Notes under the pieces: model-generated
What the model saw: the letters and a program-made list of their open reading frames with translations, nothing else
Database searches by the model: none
Told to the model about the DNA's origin: nothing
Shown: positions 27,901 through 39,067 of the stretch, one piece after another
How the letters are laid out: the number at the start of each line of letters is the position of its first letter
How positions within the stretch are numbered: the stretch's first letter is position 1
Program-made: the position numbers and the translations under genes
DNA from: Datnioides undecimradiatus
Lineage: Eukaryota; Chordata; Actinopteri; Lobotiformes; Datnioididae
Assembly (NCBI GenBank): GCA_008933995.1
Contig: WARS01000010.1
Span: forward strand, 12,988,996 to 13,052,995
Length of the DNA stretch: 64,000 bases
Reading direction: 5' to 3'

Positions 27901-30900
27901 GAATCCACTTGCAGTGAAGACAGGAAGAGTGCGCCTGTCTCAGGGACATTGGTTTTATTAGGAACAGCCAGTGCGTGCTGATGAGATCAATGTCCAGCTT
28001 GATCCTGATTTGCTCTGATGTCACACACATGTGCGCAACAATAACCTCACAAAGCTGAGCTGGCAGCAGAGGCCGTGCTTTCAGCACCGAAATTCATAGA
28101 ACCACAGTTACATATGTAACCATCGTTTTTCAGGGACTGGAGGACCCTTGGCATGAAAAGCCTGGCTCTTATTGGCTGATCGGTTCTTAATATAGAAGAA
28201 AATCCTGCTTTTTCTGTGCGCTTCAAAAATTCAACTCAGTTTCACATTGTGCAATGAATATTTAATCTGTTAATGACCACACTGTGTTAAGATAATGGTG
28301 ACGATGATTTCAGTTTGAAGTGCGGTTATAGATCTTCTATCTTGTGCAGCAGCAAATGTTTTCCTGCCGTTCCAGCAGACAGAAATAGTTTGATAGATGC
28401 TTTTTGAATGCTTAAGTGTTTATCTCAAGCATAAAAGGTGCAGATGTGAATTGTTGCCTCACTGGCTATAGCTTAGCCACTTAGCCTGAGCCTGTTTCTG
28501 TGAATCCCATTGTCCAGATTGAGGGCAGTGTGATTCAGGTGGTTAAGCACTAGACATTTTCTTAGACTGCAGAAACAAAATTAAATCATGCAGGACATGG
28601 TCTGAATGAGTAGAAGGGCACTATTAGACCCACAGTGCCCTTAAAGTTTGATGCAGTAAAGCCAGAGGAGAGACTCTTGTTGGCAAAGGTCTCAGGTAAA
28701 GTGTTGATTGGATCTCAGATGTATTGGCACTAAGAGAGTGGTGCTAAGTTAGCCACATAGATCCATAGATCCAATCATTAGTGCCACTGATTCATCCTCA
28801 TTGTTTGTAAAGGGAACAGTCACGTGATTAGTAGATTCCAACTGATGCCAGTACACAGTTCAGCAAGAAACACTAATCAGTTGGTCAGTGCTTCACTGTT
28901 GCTGTGGAGTCTTACTGTCCTGGGCTGAGAGCCAGTGGAGGAGCTGCTAACTCCTCCAGCCACACATCACACAAGTGCTGCTGGCAGCTTAGCTAAATCA
29001 CTTCTTTGGTGAGATTTCATCCAACTGGCATGCAAATGAGTAGAAAGTGGATCTCAGTCTGTCTGCACTGAGGAGCTACTGTACCTTCAAGTGCTGTTGG
29101 ATTTATCGTTAATGAGAGATCAAATGAAAAATGCTTTGTAGCCCCTGCTGATACTGATTTAAGGCTTTATACAAACAAAAAACATTTTCTTCTTTTAGTT
29201 GAATATTCAGCAGTCCACAGCACAGCGCTAAGATTGATGAGTTGGCTAGCTAGTAGCAGCATGCTGTGTTAGGCTTGGTGTCTTTGGTAGTTGGTTTGAG
29301 GTGGAGGACACCTGAAACTGGAGGGTGTCATCCATCTAAAATTCCTTTCTGTCTGTCTCTGGAAATGCCATTTCATCTGGACTGTGAAGCAATAATTAGA
29401 TCTCAGAGGCAAAGTTATATAGATGTTTAGCACTGCTGTTTAATGTCAGCTGTTTTCTGTCTGACTTCCCACTCAGTGATGTTCTCATGTTCTCTGGAAA
29501 TAAATCATTGATCTCTGAGTGTGTTCTGAGCCCAGTGTTTACTGAGTTAAACAATAGGATTTGTTGTGTGTGTCAGTCTGGGAGATTAAATCATTTCAGA
29601 AAGATGAAACCAGAAATCTTAAAGACACAAAGTTGGTCATTATTTCAGTCATAGAACACTTAGCACTTAACATAACCAATTGGAAAATGCATATGAGTTC
29701 TGAATAAATATTTATTGTTTAATACAAAGACAGACAGGCAGAACAGTATTAACAGACAGGGTGAAACCAGCAGGCATGACGCTGCGCTGTCTGTCTCTGC
29801 CCAGCCAGGAGCAAAGGTCCATCCCGACATCCTGTCAGAGCTGGTCCGTCCCAGCGTCGACTACATCCGCCACAAGAAGTTTCGTTCAGGGAACTTCCCA
29901 TCGTCGCTGAGTAACGAGAGCGACCGGCTGGTTCACTGGTGTCACGGAGCGCCTGGTGTCATCCACATGCTCATCATGGCTCATAAGGTGAGACAGGTGT
30001 CTGCTCTGTGCACAGACGGTCGCACAACGACAGCATTTGGCTGAACTGACCAGACTAAAGCTCTTGCGTTATGTCACCTCCCTGTCCATCTCGAACACAC
30101 AAACAACACTGGCACCTTGTGGCATGGCTCTGCACTGCACGGATAGTATATTGTGTTACATATATGTAGGCTGAAACAGTGTGATGCTATTTTCAAGAGA
30201 TTAGGTGTAAAAGCAGTTTATCTATTGGATTAAACACTTGTAACACTCCCCTCCTGACTTAACACCAGCTGTCTATCAATTCAGATGCTTGGCTGTGCAC
30301 ACACACTTACATGCACATGCTGCAGTGATGCATTGTAGGCTAATTTCTTCTTTTCTTGGCCCATTAGGGAGCCACTTGGCAGATAATGTGCTGCTATTCT
30401 GGCACTCACATTCCTCTCACTAATGCTGAGACTCTTTGGCACTGCACAGAGAACAAAGCACAATGGGAGACACAATCGCTTATCTCCGTCTCGCTATTAA
30501 CAGAACACACAACAGATCTTCCATTTGCTGTCGCAGGAGCAGCTTTTCAGTGGCTGCATGTATTTAGGCAGAGATCATTTCAGGTCAGCTACATGCTGTC
30601 TTTAAATGCATGATGGGTTTGTGTCAGAAACCACATGCGTGCTACAGTCATTGTTTCATTCAACAATAACTGAGAGCTTTTATCATAGATGCAACTTCCA
30701 AACTGTTGTTTCCTGCACAAGTTAAGTTGATAGCATCACTAGCAACAGGAAGATGTCAAAGGCTGAAAGTTGCTATGCAACACAATGTTTGTCAATATAC
30801 CAGCTCCATGATTTGTTTGCTCACATTAAAGCTTAAAATGATGTGAAAGAGTCAGTGGGGGTCATATTATATTGGCTATTTACCAGTATCAATGAGTCCA

Positions 30901-33900
30901 TTACAGAAGCACATCTCAACAAAAACAAAACACACACAATCAAAACAGGTGTGTCATGATTAAATACACACAAAACACACACACACACACACACAGACAC
31001 ATTGCCAGGATGACACTGGGCATGTTTTTAAATACAATTAAGTATATTAAAAGTGCTGTATTGAGTTTGAGCTGGAAAACACCAGAGCAGAGCTCTTATC
31101 ATGCTCTGTGTCCCAGTATTCCAGGAAATAAGTCCACTGAGAGATGTTTTCACGCAGACAGTCAACACACTGGGAAGAATGGTTGCCCTTTCCCAGTTTT
31201 GCCATTGTGGCTTGCTGTGTTTCCGTGGAAACCACACAGAGGAAACCAAAGCAGGAGCTCATTTTACTGGTATTTGAGTTCCCTGAATTACACGCCTCCC
31301 ACCAGCAGCGAGCAGACAGGGGGGCAGAAAGCAATGCTTGTACTGTCAGTTAGCTAACCTGCTATTTTAATGCCAAACTGCTCACCACCATACTGTTCCT
31401 CTGCGTGGCTGGCTACAACCGCAGACTGTCTGCAGGTCATGTCAGTTGTCACTAATTACTGTAGTTATGTCAGGCCAAAGCAAAGCACGGACACAACAGT
31501 GCTGTCCATCTATTTACTTTTCTCGATATTCCACCGCAGCGTCTTAACGGAGCCAGTGGGGAGCTCACACTGCTGCGGGAGGATGGCTTTTATAATCACA
31601 TCTAATCAAACAAACTGTGTTCACACTGTGTCTCACTTTGTCTCATCAGCTCTGTACATGTCTCACAGGTCATCTGTCAGCTCTGGATCAGATTTATTAC
31701 CCTGTAATGAGGTCTGTGCATGTGGAACCTCTAGTCTTCTCTGCTCTCCAGGGAAGGCTGCAACCAGACTTGATACAAGGATTATGGCTCCTACTGCTGG
31801 TCTTCAGATAAAGCTGATGTTGCACAGATGACATTCTGAGCTGATAATCAGTATACTTAATTTTAGAGTTTTATGTTAAAATTAATATAATTACCAAAAG
31901 ATGCTGACATCATCAGTGTCCTGAAAGCTAATGTCTTCCTCAGTTTGACTTGTAAGTGTCCACTTTCTCTGAGCTCTCACTGGCCCCCCTCAGTGGTTGT
32001 CAATAGCGCCTCTGTTTTCTCAGGTTGGACTCTTCATTTGCCATCACTGGTTTCTTGGCAGGTGTTTAAAGAGGAGAAGTACTTGAAGGAGGCTGCAGAA
32101 TGTGCTGAGGTGATCTGGCATCGAGGCCTGCTCAGGAAAGGCTACGGCATCTGCCACGGCACTGCCGGCAACGGCTACGCCTTCCTGTCCCTGTACAAGC
32201 TCACCCAGGAGAAGAAATATCTGTACCGTGTCTGCAAGGTAGGACCAAGAGTCCCTCTACTCCTGCAAACCACAAAAACAAGTTCCTTGATACTGACTTA
32301 ACAGATTAGCGGTTTTAGATGAGCCTGGAAAATGTCTCGTTAAAATAGGCTCAAGGTTTTTGTGATTCTGTCAGCCTCATGGACAAGCAGGATGCTGCCC
32401 TGAAGAACAATCAGTACATATTACAGCCTGAAGTGTAGTTCATTCTCCAAAGAAGCATCCAAACTCAAGTCAGTGTTGGTACTGTCATGAAATTACAACC
32501 ATTATTTTTGCAGCGGGAACCACAAACCGGAAGAAAGATAACAGCTGAAAACCACAAGACCAGGAGGATATTAAAAAAGTGATGAAAGAAAAGCCAAGCA
32601 GGGGCTGTGCAGCTCTGTCAGATGGAAACCAGCATAATGCTGTTGCAACAAGTGCAACAAGTAAAATGAATCAGTGTCTACGGAAGCTTTAACTTTAAGA
32701 CTACAGCAGTGTCGCTGGTTACTGGTTTTACATGTGATGATTGTGTATATATACAACAAGGCCCTGACGAGTGATCTTAGTTAATGAAGTGTTTAACATC
32801 ATTGACGAACAGGTAAGGTATTAGTTAAGGTTTGTAGTGACAGATTAATGGGATGAAAATAACTGGCTGTCACTGTAACAGCCTCATAACCCCCTGATGT
32901 CATCAACCCCCATCTGAGTTCATATTATGTCACAATGTTATTGCAGTTTCCAGTTGAAGTCTAACAGCTTCCCACACTAGGGTGACTTTATTATTTGTTA
33001 CGTGAGCAGCTGCATTGTGTCAGACAGCAGGACTGCATTAAAACATAATTTTCCTCACCATTAGCAACCACCGGCCTTAATGCCCCACTGTCTATTAACT
33101 GGATAGCATCTTATTTCATACACGTCCTCTCCGAAATTACCCTAATGGACCAGGTGAGTATCGAGTTGTCCCGGGAACAACTGCTGAAATGAAAGTACGT
33201 CTCCGGCTTCAGGAGAGTGGATTGTTTTTCATGTGAACAGAAAAGAACAGTGCACTCAACATGTCGTCGGCAGCAATCAAACCAAGTGATAACTTCATTG
33301 ATATGAATGAATTTGAATGTTTTCTACATCTTCTCAAGCATGCACAGATGGATGTATAAATGTCTACAAACACATCGTGATTGTCGTTACCTTCCTGTAG
33401 TTCGCCGAGTGGTGTCTGGCCTACGGGACCCACGGCTGTCGCATCCCAGACAGACCCTACTCTCTCTTCGAAGGTATCAGATGTTTATTCTTCAGCTTTC
33501 CTCCAGACTGACTGAAATGGCTGTGGCATTTTTCTCCCCCTGCAAGCCCCACAGCCTTTGAATCAATGCAATGACAGGTCTGCAATTAATGTTGCGCCCA
33601 TTAAGTCTGCTGCTGCTACCTCTTCTTCCATCTAGGGCCAATTATACAGCATCCTGTGTAATTCAGGGAGAAGCGAGAGTGGCCTTTCACTAAGCTGTAA
33701 TGAAAGAATTAATGGCAAGACTGGCAGAACGGCTTCTCTGAGCAGGAATCAGCCACTGACTGCATGCGAGCAGGAGGTCTAATCACAGCTTTTAAACTGC
33801 AGGCTTCCAGACACAGAATGCTACTCATTAGTTGCTTCTCAGGATGATTTATGGTCCTTTTTAAATGGGAAAACTTAAATGTGCTTTAATGTAGCTGCTA

Positions 33901-34543
33901 ATGTAACATCCAGTTATGTTGACACAGGCAGGCTATTTAATCTGACGTGCTGCACCACTCTACTGATGCACTCACGCCCACTCCAGTCTCCTCCTCTATA
34001 TACAAATCATCCATATAGACATGACATAAATCGTATCATACGTCAAACTCAGATTTGAATTTTGTCATCCTTGGGCCCTCAAGCTGCAGGGCATGCGAGA
34101 TGTGGACTTTGTGGATCTGTTAAAGAGCAAAATCTAGTTGATGCTCAAGTTATGAATGCTCAAAAAGCTATTTGCTAGTATAGATATTTAATAATGGTTC
34201 AGTCAGTTGCCAGGAAACCTGAATGAGCCTTTCCTCTTACAGCAACAGTCTCGAAGGCTGTGTGGTTTATTTCGCTTCATTGCCAAGAAGAACAGCAGTC
34301 ACACCAACAACTACACAATGAGAGTTGTGCTCAATAATCATCAGTGATTAGGATGTAAAGTCTAAGCAGTTTAGAGAACATTGCATTTAGAGAACATGGC
34401 ATTAAAAGTTTACCTCTGCTGATGGACAGCAACACCTGTAGCTGACAGATGTGTTTCTCCTCTCAGGCATGGCAGGAACCATCTACTACCTGTCAGAGAT
34501 GGCTAACCCTGAAGCTTCCTGTTTCCCTGCCTTTGAACTTTGA
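15384..34543 (+). CDS. lancl2: LanC-like protein 2, nine coding exons (whole gene span)
   Basis: The coding exons are 15384-15548, 21498-21615, 21708-21915, 22059-22206, 27142-27288, 29805-29987, 32062-32238, 33401-33473 and 34467-34543. They join in phase to 1,296 nt, or 431 residues plus stop; human LANCL2 is about 450. The N-terminus MGDNVSKRLKL resembles the LANCL2-specific myristoylation and basic motif, and LANCL1 lacks it, so I assign LANCL2. Seen in the sequence are the LanC alpha-barrel repeats with GxxG-type motifs (CGDAGPLAVG, GAAHGMAG, WCHGAPG, ICHGTAGNG, LFEGMAG). The zinc ligands are Cys308, Cys354 and His355, spaced 46 residues apart as in LANCL1. From family knowledge, LanC-like proteins bind zinc and glutathione and add glutathione to dehydroamino acids in damaged proteins; LANCL2 is membrane-associated and reported to bind abscisic acid. 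The start ATG has G at -3 and +4. The gene looks intact. Confidence 0.97.
16395..16436. repeat. C14 run followed by (AC)14
   Basis: A poly-C run passes directly into an AC microsatellite inside lancl2 intron 1. Confidence 0.9.
18036..18100. repeat. (CT)n followed by (TA)n, next to a LINE 3' end
   Basis: About 22 CT units pass through TTTT into about nine TA units. The TA run sits immediately beyond the 3' end of the antisense LINE fragment, so it may be the element's tail or its insertion target. Confidence 0.85.
18102..19449 (-). mobile_element. 5'-truncated non-LTR retrotransposon with restriction-like endonuclease (R4/Dong/Rex6-like)
   Basis: On the minus strand a long frame ends at TAG (18,153-18,155). 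It encodes the C-terminal part of a LINE polyprotein, including the post-RT segment (RYPAGIINWPKDEV, KTRKLLTMHGGFHPKSS). After that comes a CCHC knuckle (CRLCKEAPETVQHITAGC), RHN, and a PD-(D/E)xK-like nuclease core (QPDIVVVD, AVVVDIAIPSD, KLEKYQGLK). These motifs, in this order, define LINEs with a restriction-like endonuclease. The frame continues upstream past an in-frame TGA at 19,293-19,295 (YRYLGIPQAHGNHEKATREA before it), so the copy is dead. Similarity fades at about 19,449, so the reverse transcriptase core is missing. It lies antisense in lancl2 intron 1. Family naming within the R2/R4/NeSL group is inferred. Confidence 0.85.
21105..21235 (+). repeat. Dispersed repeat, copy A
   Basis: A stretch containing CTCAGTTCAGTTTGCTACA, then AGCTGATTACCTGCTGTACA, is clearly similar to 61,375-61,495. 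It is a diverged interspersed repeat of unknown class. Confidence 0.5.
21498..21615 (+). CDS. lancl2: lancl2 exon 2
   Basis: The acceptor is TCCTCAG and the donor is GTCAGT, and the exon ends after the first base of a glycine codon. It encodes KIKDLLQQMEEGLKTADPHD and TYTGWTG, a near-identical match to the first helices of the vertebrate LANCL2 barrel. The next intron is only 92 bp. Confidence 0.96.
21708..21915 (+). CDS. lancl2: lancl2 exon 3
   Basis: This exon completes the split glycine and encodes IALLYLQLHRV, LDYVKRTMRILNGRKVTFLC and the barrel motif CGDAGPLAVGAVVHHK. It ends after two bases of an arginine codon. It is flanked by 92-bp and 143-bp introns, so exons 2-4 form a compact cluster. 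Confidence 0.97.
22059..22206 (+). CDS. lancl2: lancl2 exon 4
   Basis: It encodes LLQLQRSVLSPDSDMPDELL, the barrel motif YGRAGYLFALLYINKEIG and ends with Lys213 at a codon boundary before GTGAGT. Sequence and phase match LANCL2. Confidence 0.97.
23369..23401. repeat. (CA)16 microsatellite
   Basis: Perfect CA run in lancl2 intron 4. Confidence 0.9.
23712..23751. repeat. (TG)n microsatellite
   Basis: TG run with two CG interruptions in lancl2 intron 4. Confidence 0.9.
24628..24678. repeat. Compound (TG)n(AG)n microsatellite
   Basis: A TG tract passes directly into a GA tract of about 10 units. Confidence 0.9.
24908..24990 (+). repeat. Long (GCT/CTG) trinucleotide repeat, about 28 units
   Basis: An uninterrupted 83-bp run of GCT units lies in lancl2 intron 4, with CTG on the sense strand. 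It creates long polyLeu, polySer and polyAla open frames that are artefacts of the repeat. Confidence 0.97.
25842..26076 (+). mobile_element. L2-type LINE 3' tail (or SINE sharing it)
   Basis: It carries the fish-wide consensus words GGTCAAGACAGATGGCCGTC, CTTGCCACTGTTGCCAAGTG, GGTCTAGACCTGCTCTG-like, and TTGGCGCTATATAAATAAAA. It ends in four TTGAA repeats, the usual 3' microsatellite tail of this family. It lies in sense orientation in lancl2 intron 4. Confidence 0.75.
27142..27288 (+). CDS. lancl2: lancl2 exon 5
   Basis: This is a 49-codon exon (residues 214-262), phase 0 at both ends. It contains CPLLYEWHKKQYIGAAHGMA and IYYMLMQ. The GAAHGMAG segment is one of the LanC-like glycine-rich motifs near the active site. 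Confidence 0.97.
27289..29804 (+). other. lancl2: lancl2 intron 5
   Basis: A 2.5-kb intron with GT/AG ends. Around 28,100-28,130 it holds CCACAGTTACATATGTAACC, a palindromic word found at the ends of some fish repeats. I see nothing else. Confidence 0.8.
29805..29987 (+). CDS. lancl2: lancl2 exon 6 (first zinc ligand)
   Basis: This is a 61-codon exon (residues 263-323), phase 0 at both ends. It encodes SVDYIRHKKFRSGNFPSSLS and LVHWCHGAPGVIHML. Cys308 in WCHG corresponds to the first zinc ligand of LanC-like proteins. Confidence 0.97.
29988..32061 (+). other. lancl2: lancl2 intron 6
   Basis: A 2.1-kb intron with GT/AG ends, containing a CA repeat at about 30,974-30,995. No other recognisable content. 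Confidence 0.8.
32062..32238 (+). CDS. lancl2: lancl2 exon 7 (Cys-His zinc ligands)
   Basis: This is a 59-codon exon (residues 324-382). It encodes VFKEEKYLKEAAECAEVIW and RKGYGICHGTAGNGYAFLSL. Cys354 and His355 are the remaining two zinc ligands. The lysine five residues before Cys354 corresponds to a glutathione-contacting lysine described for LANCL1. Confidence 0.97.
32239..33400 (+). other. lancl2: lancl2 intron 7
   Basis: A 1.2-kb intron with GT/AG ends. I see nothing recognisable inside. Confidence 0.8.
33401..33473 (+). CDS. lancl2: lancl2 exon 8
   Basis: A short 73-nt exon encodes FAEWCLAYGTHGCRIPDRPY and SLFE, and ends after the first base of a glycine codon. The HGCR-PD motif is strongly conserved in LanC-like proteins. 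Confidence 0.96.
33474..34466 (+). other. lancl2: lancl2 intron 8
   Basis: A 1.0-kb intron with GT/AG ends. I see nothing recognisable inside. Confidence 0.8.
34467..34543 (+). CDS. lancl2: lancl2 exon 9 (C-terminus)
   Basis: It completes the split glycine and encodes GMAGTIYYLSEM, then the conserved terminal CFPAFEL followed by TGA. The FPAFEL ending is typical of LANCL1 and LANCL2. Human LANCL2 has a few further residues after FEL; here the protein ends there, as LANCL1 does. Confidence 0.96.
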
Positions 34544-34829
34544 CCTGCAAACTGAAGGCAGCGAGGATGATGAAGAGGGACAGGAAGACACCGTTTGGGA
34601 AGTTAACTTGAGAGTTAGCCTGAATGCTGGACAAGGTTGCATTTGTCTTACAGCTTTCAACCATGGTCATGAGTGAGTGGTGGCCAAAGTAAGACTGGTA
34701 ATGAAGATCAGGCTGGAACTGAGCGGAGTGAGTGCAGTTAACTGTTCGATGGAGTAAACAAATGGTTTGGTTTATGAAAATGAAATTATTGATTATTTTA
34801 GGATAAAACTCTGAGTTGAATGTTGTTCC

Positions 34830-34835
34830 AATAAA
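34830..34835 (+). promoter_or_regulatory. Candidate proximal polyadenylation signal (AATAAA) of lancl2
   Basis: A canonical AATAAA lies about 290 bp after the lancl2 stop codon. Use of this site is inferred. Confidence 0.4.
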
Positions 34836-37717
34836 AATAGAAGCAGCAGGTGGAGCAGCTGATCAGGACCGTGTTAAGATGGACCCTTGGTTCCTTTGGG
34901 GCCAGTCACAGGAACACTCAGTCCTTCAGCTCTGAGCTCATCCTCCAGTGTGTTGGGGAGGAGACATGGACCCCATGTGTCCTCCTCAAACATCACAGTG
35001 TATTGCCAACTGGCATGGACACAGAACACACTCTACACCCTCAGCCTTTAATATTGTAGCACCTTGGCCAAGAAGGAGGGTGTATGTGTGCGTGTGCTTG
35101 TGTGCGTGTGTGTGTGTGTGTGTGGAGTGGATTACGGCTGTTTTGGTATTTCTCTGCCTCTGCATGCTCACTGTAATTGGCTCTTGGTGCCTCATATCCC
35201 GTCAGTGTAGTGCTTTCCTCTTCCTGTGTTTGTAGATGTGCTGTTTCAGTTCTCCATTTGTCACATCGTGGGTAAAGGTTTCTGTCATCTTCCACTAAGA
35301 AGTCGCCCCAAACTTACTGCGAGTTTCAGGATCGCCAGACTTTTCTTAACCCGACCAGTATATCAGCACAGTATTTCTACATAGTTTTTGGACACGGCCT
35401 CTGGGTGGGCCTTTCCCTGGCTGCAGCTGATTAACATCCAACAGCGAGTGTTGTGACTGTTAGGCCCTGGTGTGCTACAGACCAGAGGATGTCACTGTAC
35501 AGTCTTCAGATGTTAATACAGAGCTGTTTGTAGTAATAGCTGAGTCACCTGGAGCCTCAGGCACTCTAACTGTTGTGTTTTATGAGTTGCCATCACATCG
35601 TTGTCTAACTGTGTCAGTAAATAACAAAAACTGCCTGATTTAACTTTGGCTGCTGTCCCCCCTCAGTGTAGTCGCCTTCTGCAGTGACTTGTTACTCGCA
35701 GAGCTCCTGACTCACTTAGATCGCCTGCTGGAAGATCTGTTCTGTGAGCTCCATCTGTGATGACCTCTGGGCCTTCTCCACTGCGCCAAGCCAAGACCCC
35801 TCAGCTTTAATTTCATTTTGAAGAAGAGGAGGAAGTTGCTGTCACCAAATCTGGTGAGTAGGGCTGGTATAGACCGATCATTGTGTTGATGCAGCAAAAA
35901 AAAAAAAAAATACAGCAGCAGTGTAGTAGAGCTCAGAGACAGTCCGACCCTGGGGCATGAATGCGCAGTTTCTCCACAAATGTTGGAGAAACTAACCAGC
36001 ATGTCCACCCGATCTGAAGCGCTGACTTCCCACTGCTCAGACTGCTGTTTGCCAGTGATGATCCTCCTCGTGGAGCTTGTGCTGTCCTGCAGTCAGGAAT
36101 AGCAGACACAGTTCAGTCATAATGTGATGGCACCTCACAAATGAAGAAAGCAGGCTAAGGGCAGTTTTGGTGAGAGTATAATGTAAAGCAAAGGTGAAAA
36201 ACGTGCTTACTTGGATCACAGTACTGACTAAATATGTGCACATGTTGAAATAAATATAAAGCTTAAGTAAATTGACAAACGTATATGATTTGAATATGTA
36301 TTATTGCAGTTTCACTTCAAATATAAAAGCAAAGTATCAACCATACAGTCTCAGTTTCCAGTGACCTCCAGCTTACCAACATCCTTTCCCGAGTCTGAAA
36401 GCTTGGTAGTGAGTTAGCTAGCAAGTCAAAGTCAGAGGGCGGTGAGTCACCAACAGAGGCTGTTTCCCCACAATGTGACAAGTGTCTAATGATAAAAGTC
36501 AGGTTATTGTGCTGGAAGGGTTTTACAGTGGGTCTACCAGGACAAAAAGCCTTGCAGCCTCTGCAGAAAGCAGTCCAAGCTAGCTTGTTAGCTTGCATCC
36601 AGCAGCATGCATTGGCTTTAAGTTAAGTATTAGAACACACATAAATAGTTCAGTTGCTGGTAGTGCCACACAAGGATCTGGATCAAATACATCATGTGGG
36701 ACATGATGCTTTAAAAAAAACCCGAGCTGTTGCAACGTGTTGATCCTTAGACTTTCCCACTGCTGCATGAGTCAGTCCTGTTTAATTTCCCAACTAAAGC
36801 TCCCTCTGGGTCCTCTTCATCTGTAACCTTCTACTGTTTAAACAGCTGAGAAATTGGACATGATGTATCCTCTGAGCACTCATGAGTTCACTGATCTGAA
36901 ATGAAACGAAACATGGAAGTGCTGAAGGTACAAATCAAACCAGATCAGACCAGGAGGTTCATTTTAAGTATTTGTCTTCTATGAGCCTCCAGTGTGACCC
37001 CTGGTAGTTAAAACTGAAGGACCCCAACACCAAGGCATCATCTAGGTTCAGAACTGGGCCTAAAAATGTTTAACACATTCACATTGTTTCAAAGCTTCAA
37101 AGTTATCATCATGTGCAGTGTTGTACATTGTCATTGTCTTATTCTTACTTAATGAAAATATTAAGTAATTGAAATTAAAATGTATTATTTGTTCATTTTA
37201 AGATTTGAGAAAACCCTAAATACGGAATTTAAGATGACAAGTGACAACTGACTTTGTTTGGTCCAATCACAGCTTAACACCGCAGGCACAACATGGAGAT
37301 GAAATGAACCTGGTGATGAACATGTACAGTGTATCCAGTTGTCCCGACAGCACATGAATGCACATTAATGCCTAATTCTCTTGCAGAGATCTTGTTGTCA
37401 GTGTCTTTGCATGAGGATAATGTCCCATATGAATCATGTGCGTGTTCATCCGTCAGTGTGTCACACTGTTCCCAGTGTGTTTGGTCGTGACTTGTGTTCT
37501 GACCCCAGTGCTGATGAGTGTTTGACCTGTCTGTGTATTTGATTTGCTCTCCCTAATTGATGTCCAGATGCCGTCTGAATGTTTGTGTGTTTACTTTTCC
37601 TCGTTACACTCCCGACAGCAGCTGCAGTCACAGCTAACATGTTGACATCAGTCTTAACCTGCTTTTTGAATAGTCAGTGCATACAAATGATTTCATGCAA
37701 GGTTTGATATTGTTGGA

Positions 37718-37723
37718 AATAAA
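37718..37723 (+). promoter_or_regulatory. Candidate distal polyadenylation signal (AATAAA) of lancl2
   Basis: AATAAA is followed within about 20-40 bp by a T/GT-rich stretch (TTGTTTGTCCTTTTTG), as expected of a functional cleavage site. It lies just before the AT-rich array. Confidence 0.45.
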
Positions 37724-37779
37724 GAATGAATACAGCTCTTGTTTGTCCTTTTTGCATTATTGTGTCACATAAACCTACA

Positions 37780-38522
37780 CACGCATACATATATATATAT
37801 TTTATTTTTACTCACACGCATACATATGTTTAAATATATATTTGTTTATATATATATTTAAATAAATATATATTTAGTTTTACACACACTGTGTGTGTGT
37901 GTGTGTGTATATTTAAATATATATATTTAGTTTTGCACACACACTGTATATATATATATATTTAAATATATATACTTTTTAGTTTTGCACACAGACACTA
38001 TATATATATTTAAATATATATATTTCTTTAGTCTTGCACATCTGCTACACAGACACTATATATATTTAAATATATATATATTTATTTAGTCTTGCACATT
38101 GTGACTGTGTGTATATATATATTTTAAATATATATATTTATTTAGTTTTGCACACAGACACTATATATATGTGTATATATATATTTAAATATATATATTT
38201 ATTTAGTCTTGCACACATACACTATATATATGTGTATATATATATTTAAATATATATATTTATTTAGTCTTGCACAGACACTATATATGTATATATATAA
38301 CATATATATTTATTTAGTCTTTGCACACACAGACACTATATATATATATATATTTATTTAAATCTTGCACACAGACACTATATATATATATATATATATT
38401 TATTTAGTCTTGCACACAGACACTATATATATATATTTAAATGTATATATTTATTTAGTCTTATACACACAGACACTATATATATATATATATATAGTTT
38501 ATATATAGGCCTGTGTGTGCAA

Positions 38523-38562
<40 letters not shown>

Positions 38563-38577
38563 TCTGTGTAAGACTAA

Positions 38578-38616
<39 letters not shown>

Positions 38617-38621
38617 GTCTT

Positions 38622-38666
<45 letters not shown>

Positions 38667-38790
38667 CAATAAGACGTTTATATATATGTGTATGTATATA
38701 TATATATTTAAATATATATATATATATATATATTTAGTTTTGCACACACAGACTCGCTCTCGCTCTCTCTCTCTCTTATATATATATATA
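37780..38790. repeat. AT-rich satellite-like array with an inverted segment
   Basis: About a dozen degenerate units of roughly 45-65 bp. Each has a TA tract usually centred on the palindrome TATATTTAAATATA, then TTTATTTAGTCTTGCACA and CAGACACTATATA. Near 38,500-38,585 the unit appears in reverse orientation (TAGTGTCTGTGTAAGACTAA), then direct units resume. Pure TA runs of 30-40 bp occur at 38,525-38,660. The array ends in a CT-rich run and TTTTATGCACAC. It lies between the 3' ends of two convergent genes. Confidence 0.85.
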
Positions 38791-39061
38791 TTTTATGCAC
38801 ACTGTTGGGGGTCATGAGAAGAACATTTGTTAGCATGTTTATTAACACATACAATAACATAACATTGTCATTGTATGATTAATGTGATTCAACTATGTTT
38901 ATAATTAATAATAGGCTAACAGTTGTTGTACCAGACTGTGCTATGTTGCGTTAATAAACAAAAGTGAATACAGTCCACTGCTTTCACCTGCCTGCTGTCA
39001 CTGTAAACACACAATGTGCAGTAAATCCATTAGTCCACATCGTATTTTATCAGAAGTGACA

Positions 39062-39067
39062 TTTATT
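39062..39067 (-). promoter_or_regulatory. Candidate polyadenylation signal of vopp1
   Basis: AATAAA on the minus strand lies about 4.8 kb beyond the vopp1 stop. Other minus-strand AATAAA hexamers occur at 42,374 and 40,471, so which one ends the transcript is unknown. Confidence 0.25.

Larger units (their letters stand above)
34544..37740 (+). other. lancl2: Probable lancl2 3' untranslated region
   Basis: There is no coding signal after the lancl2 stop. The stretch contains a TG microsatellite near 35,090-35,123 and a 14-15 bp poly-A run near 35,896. Two AATAAA hexamers could end the transcript, at 34,830 and 37,718. The extent of the 3' UTR is inferred. Confidence 0.5.
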
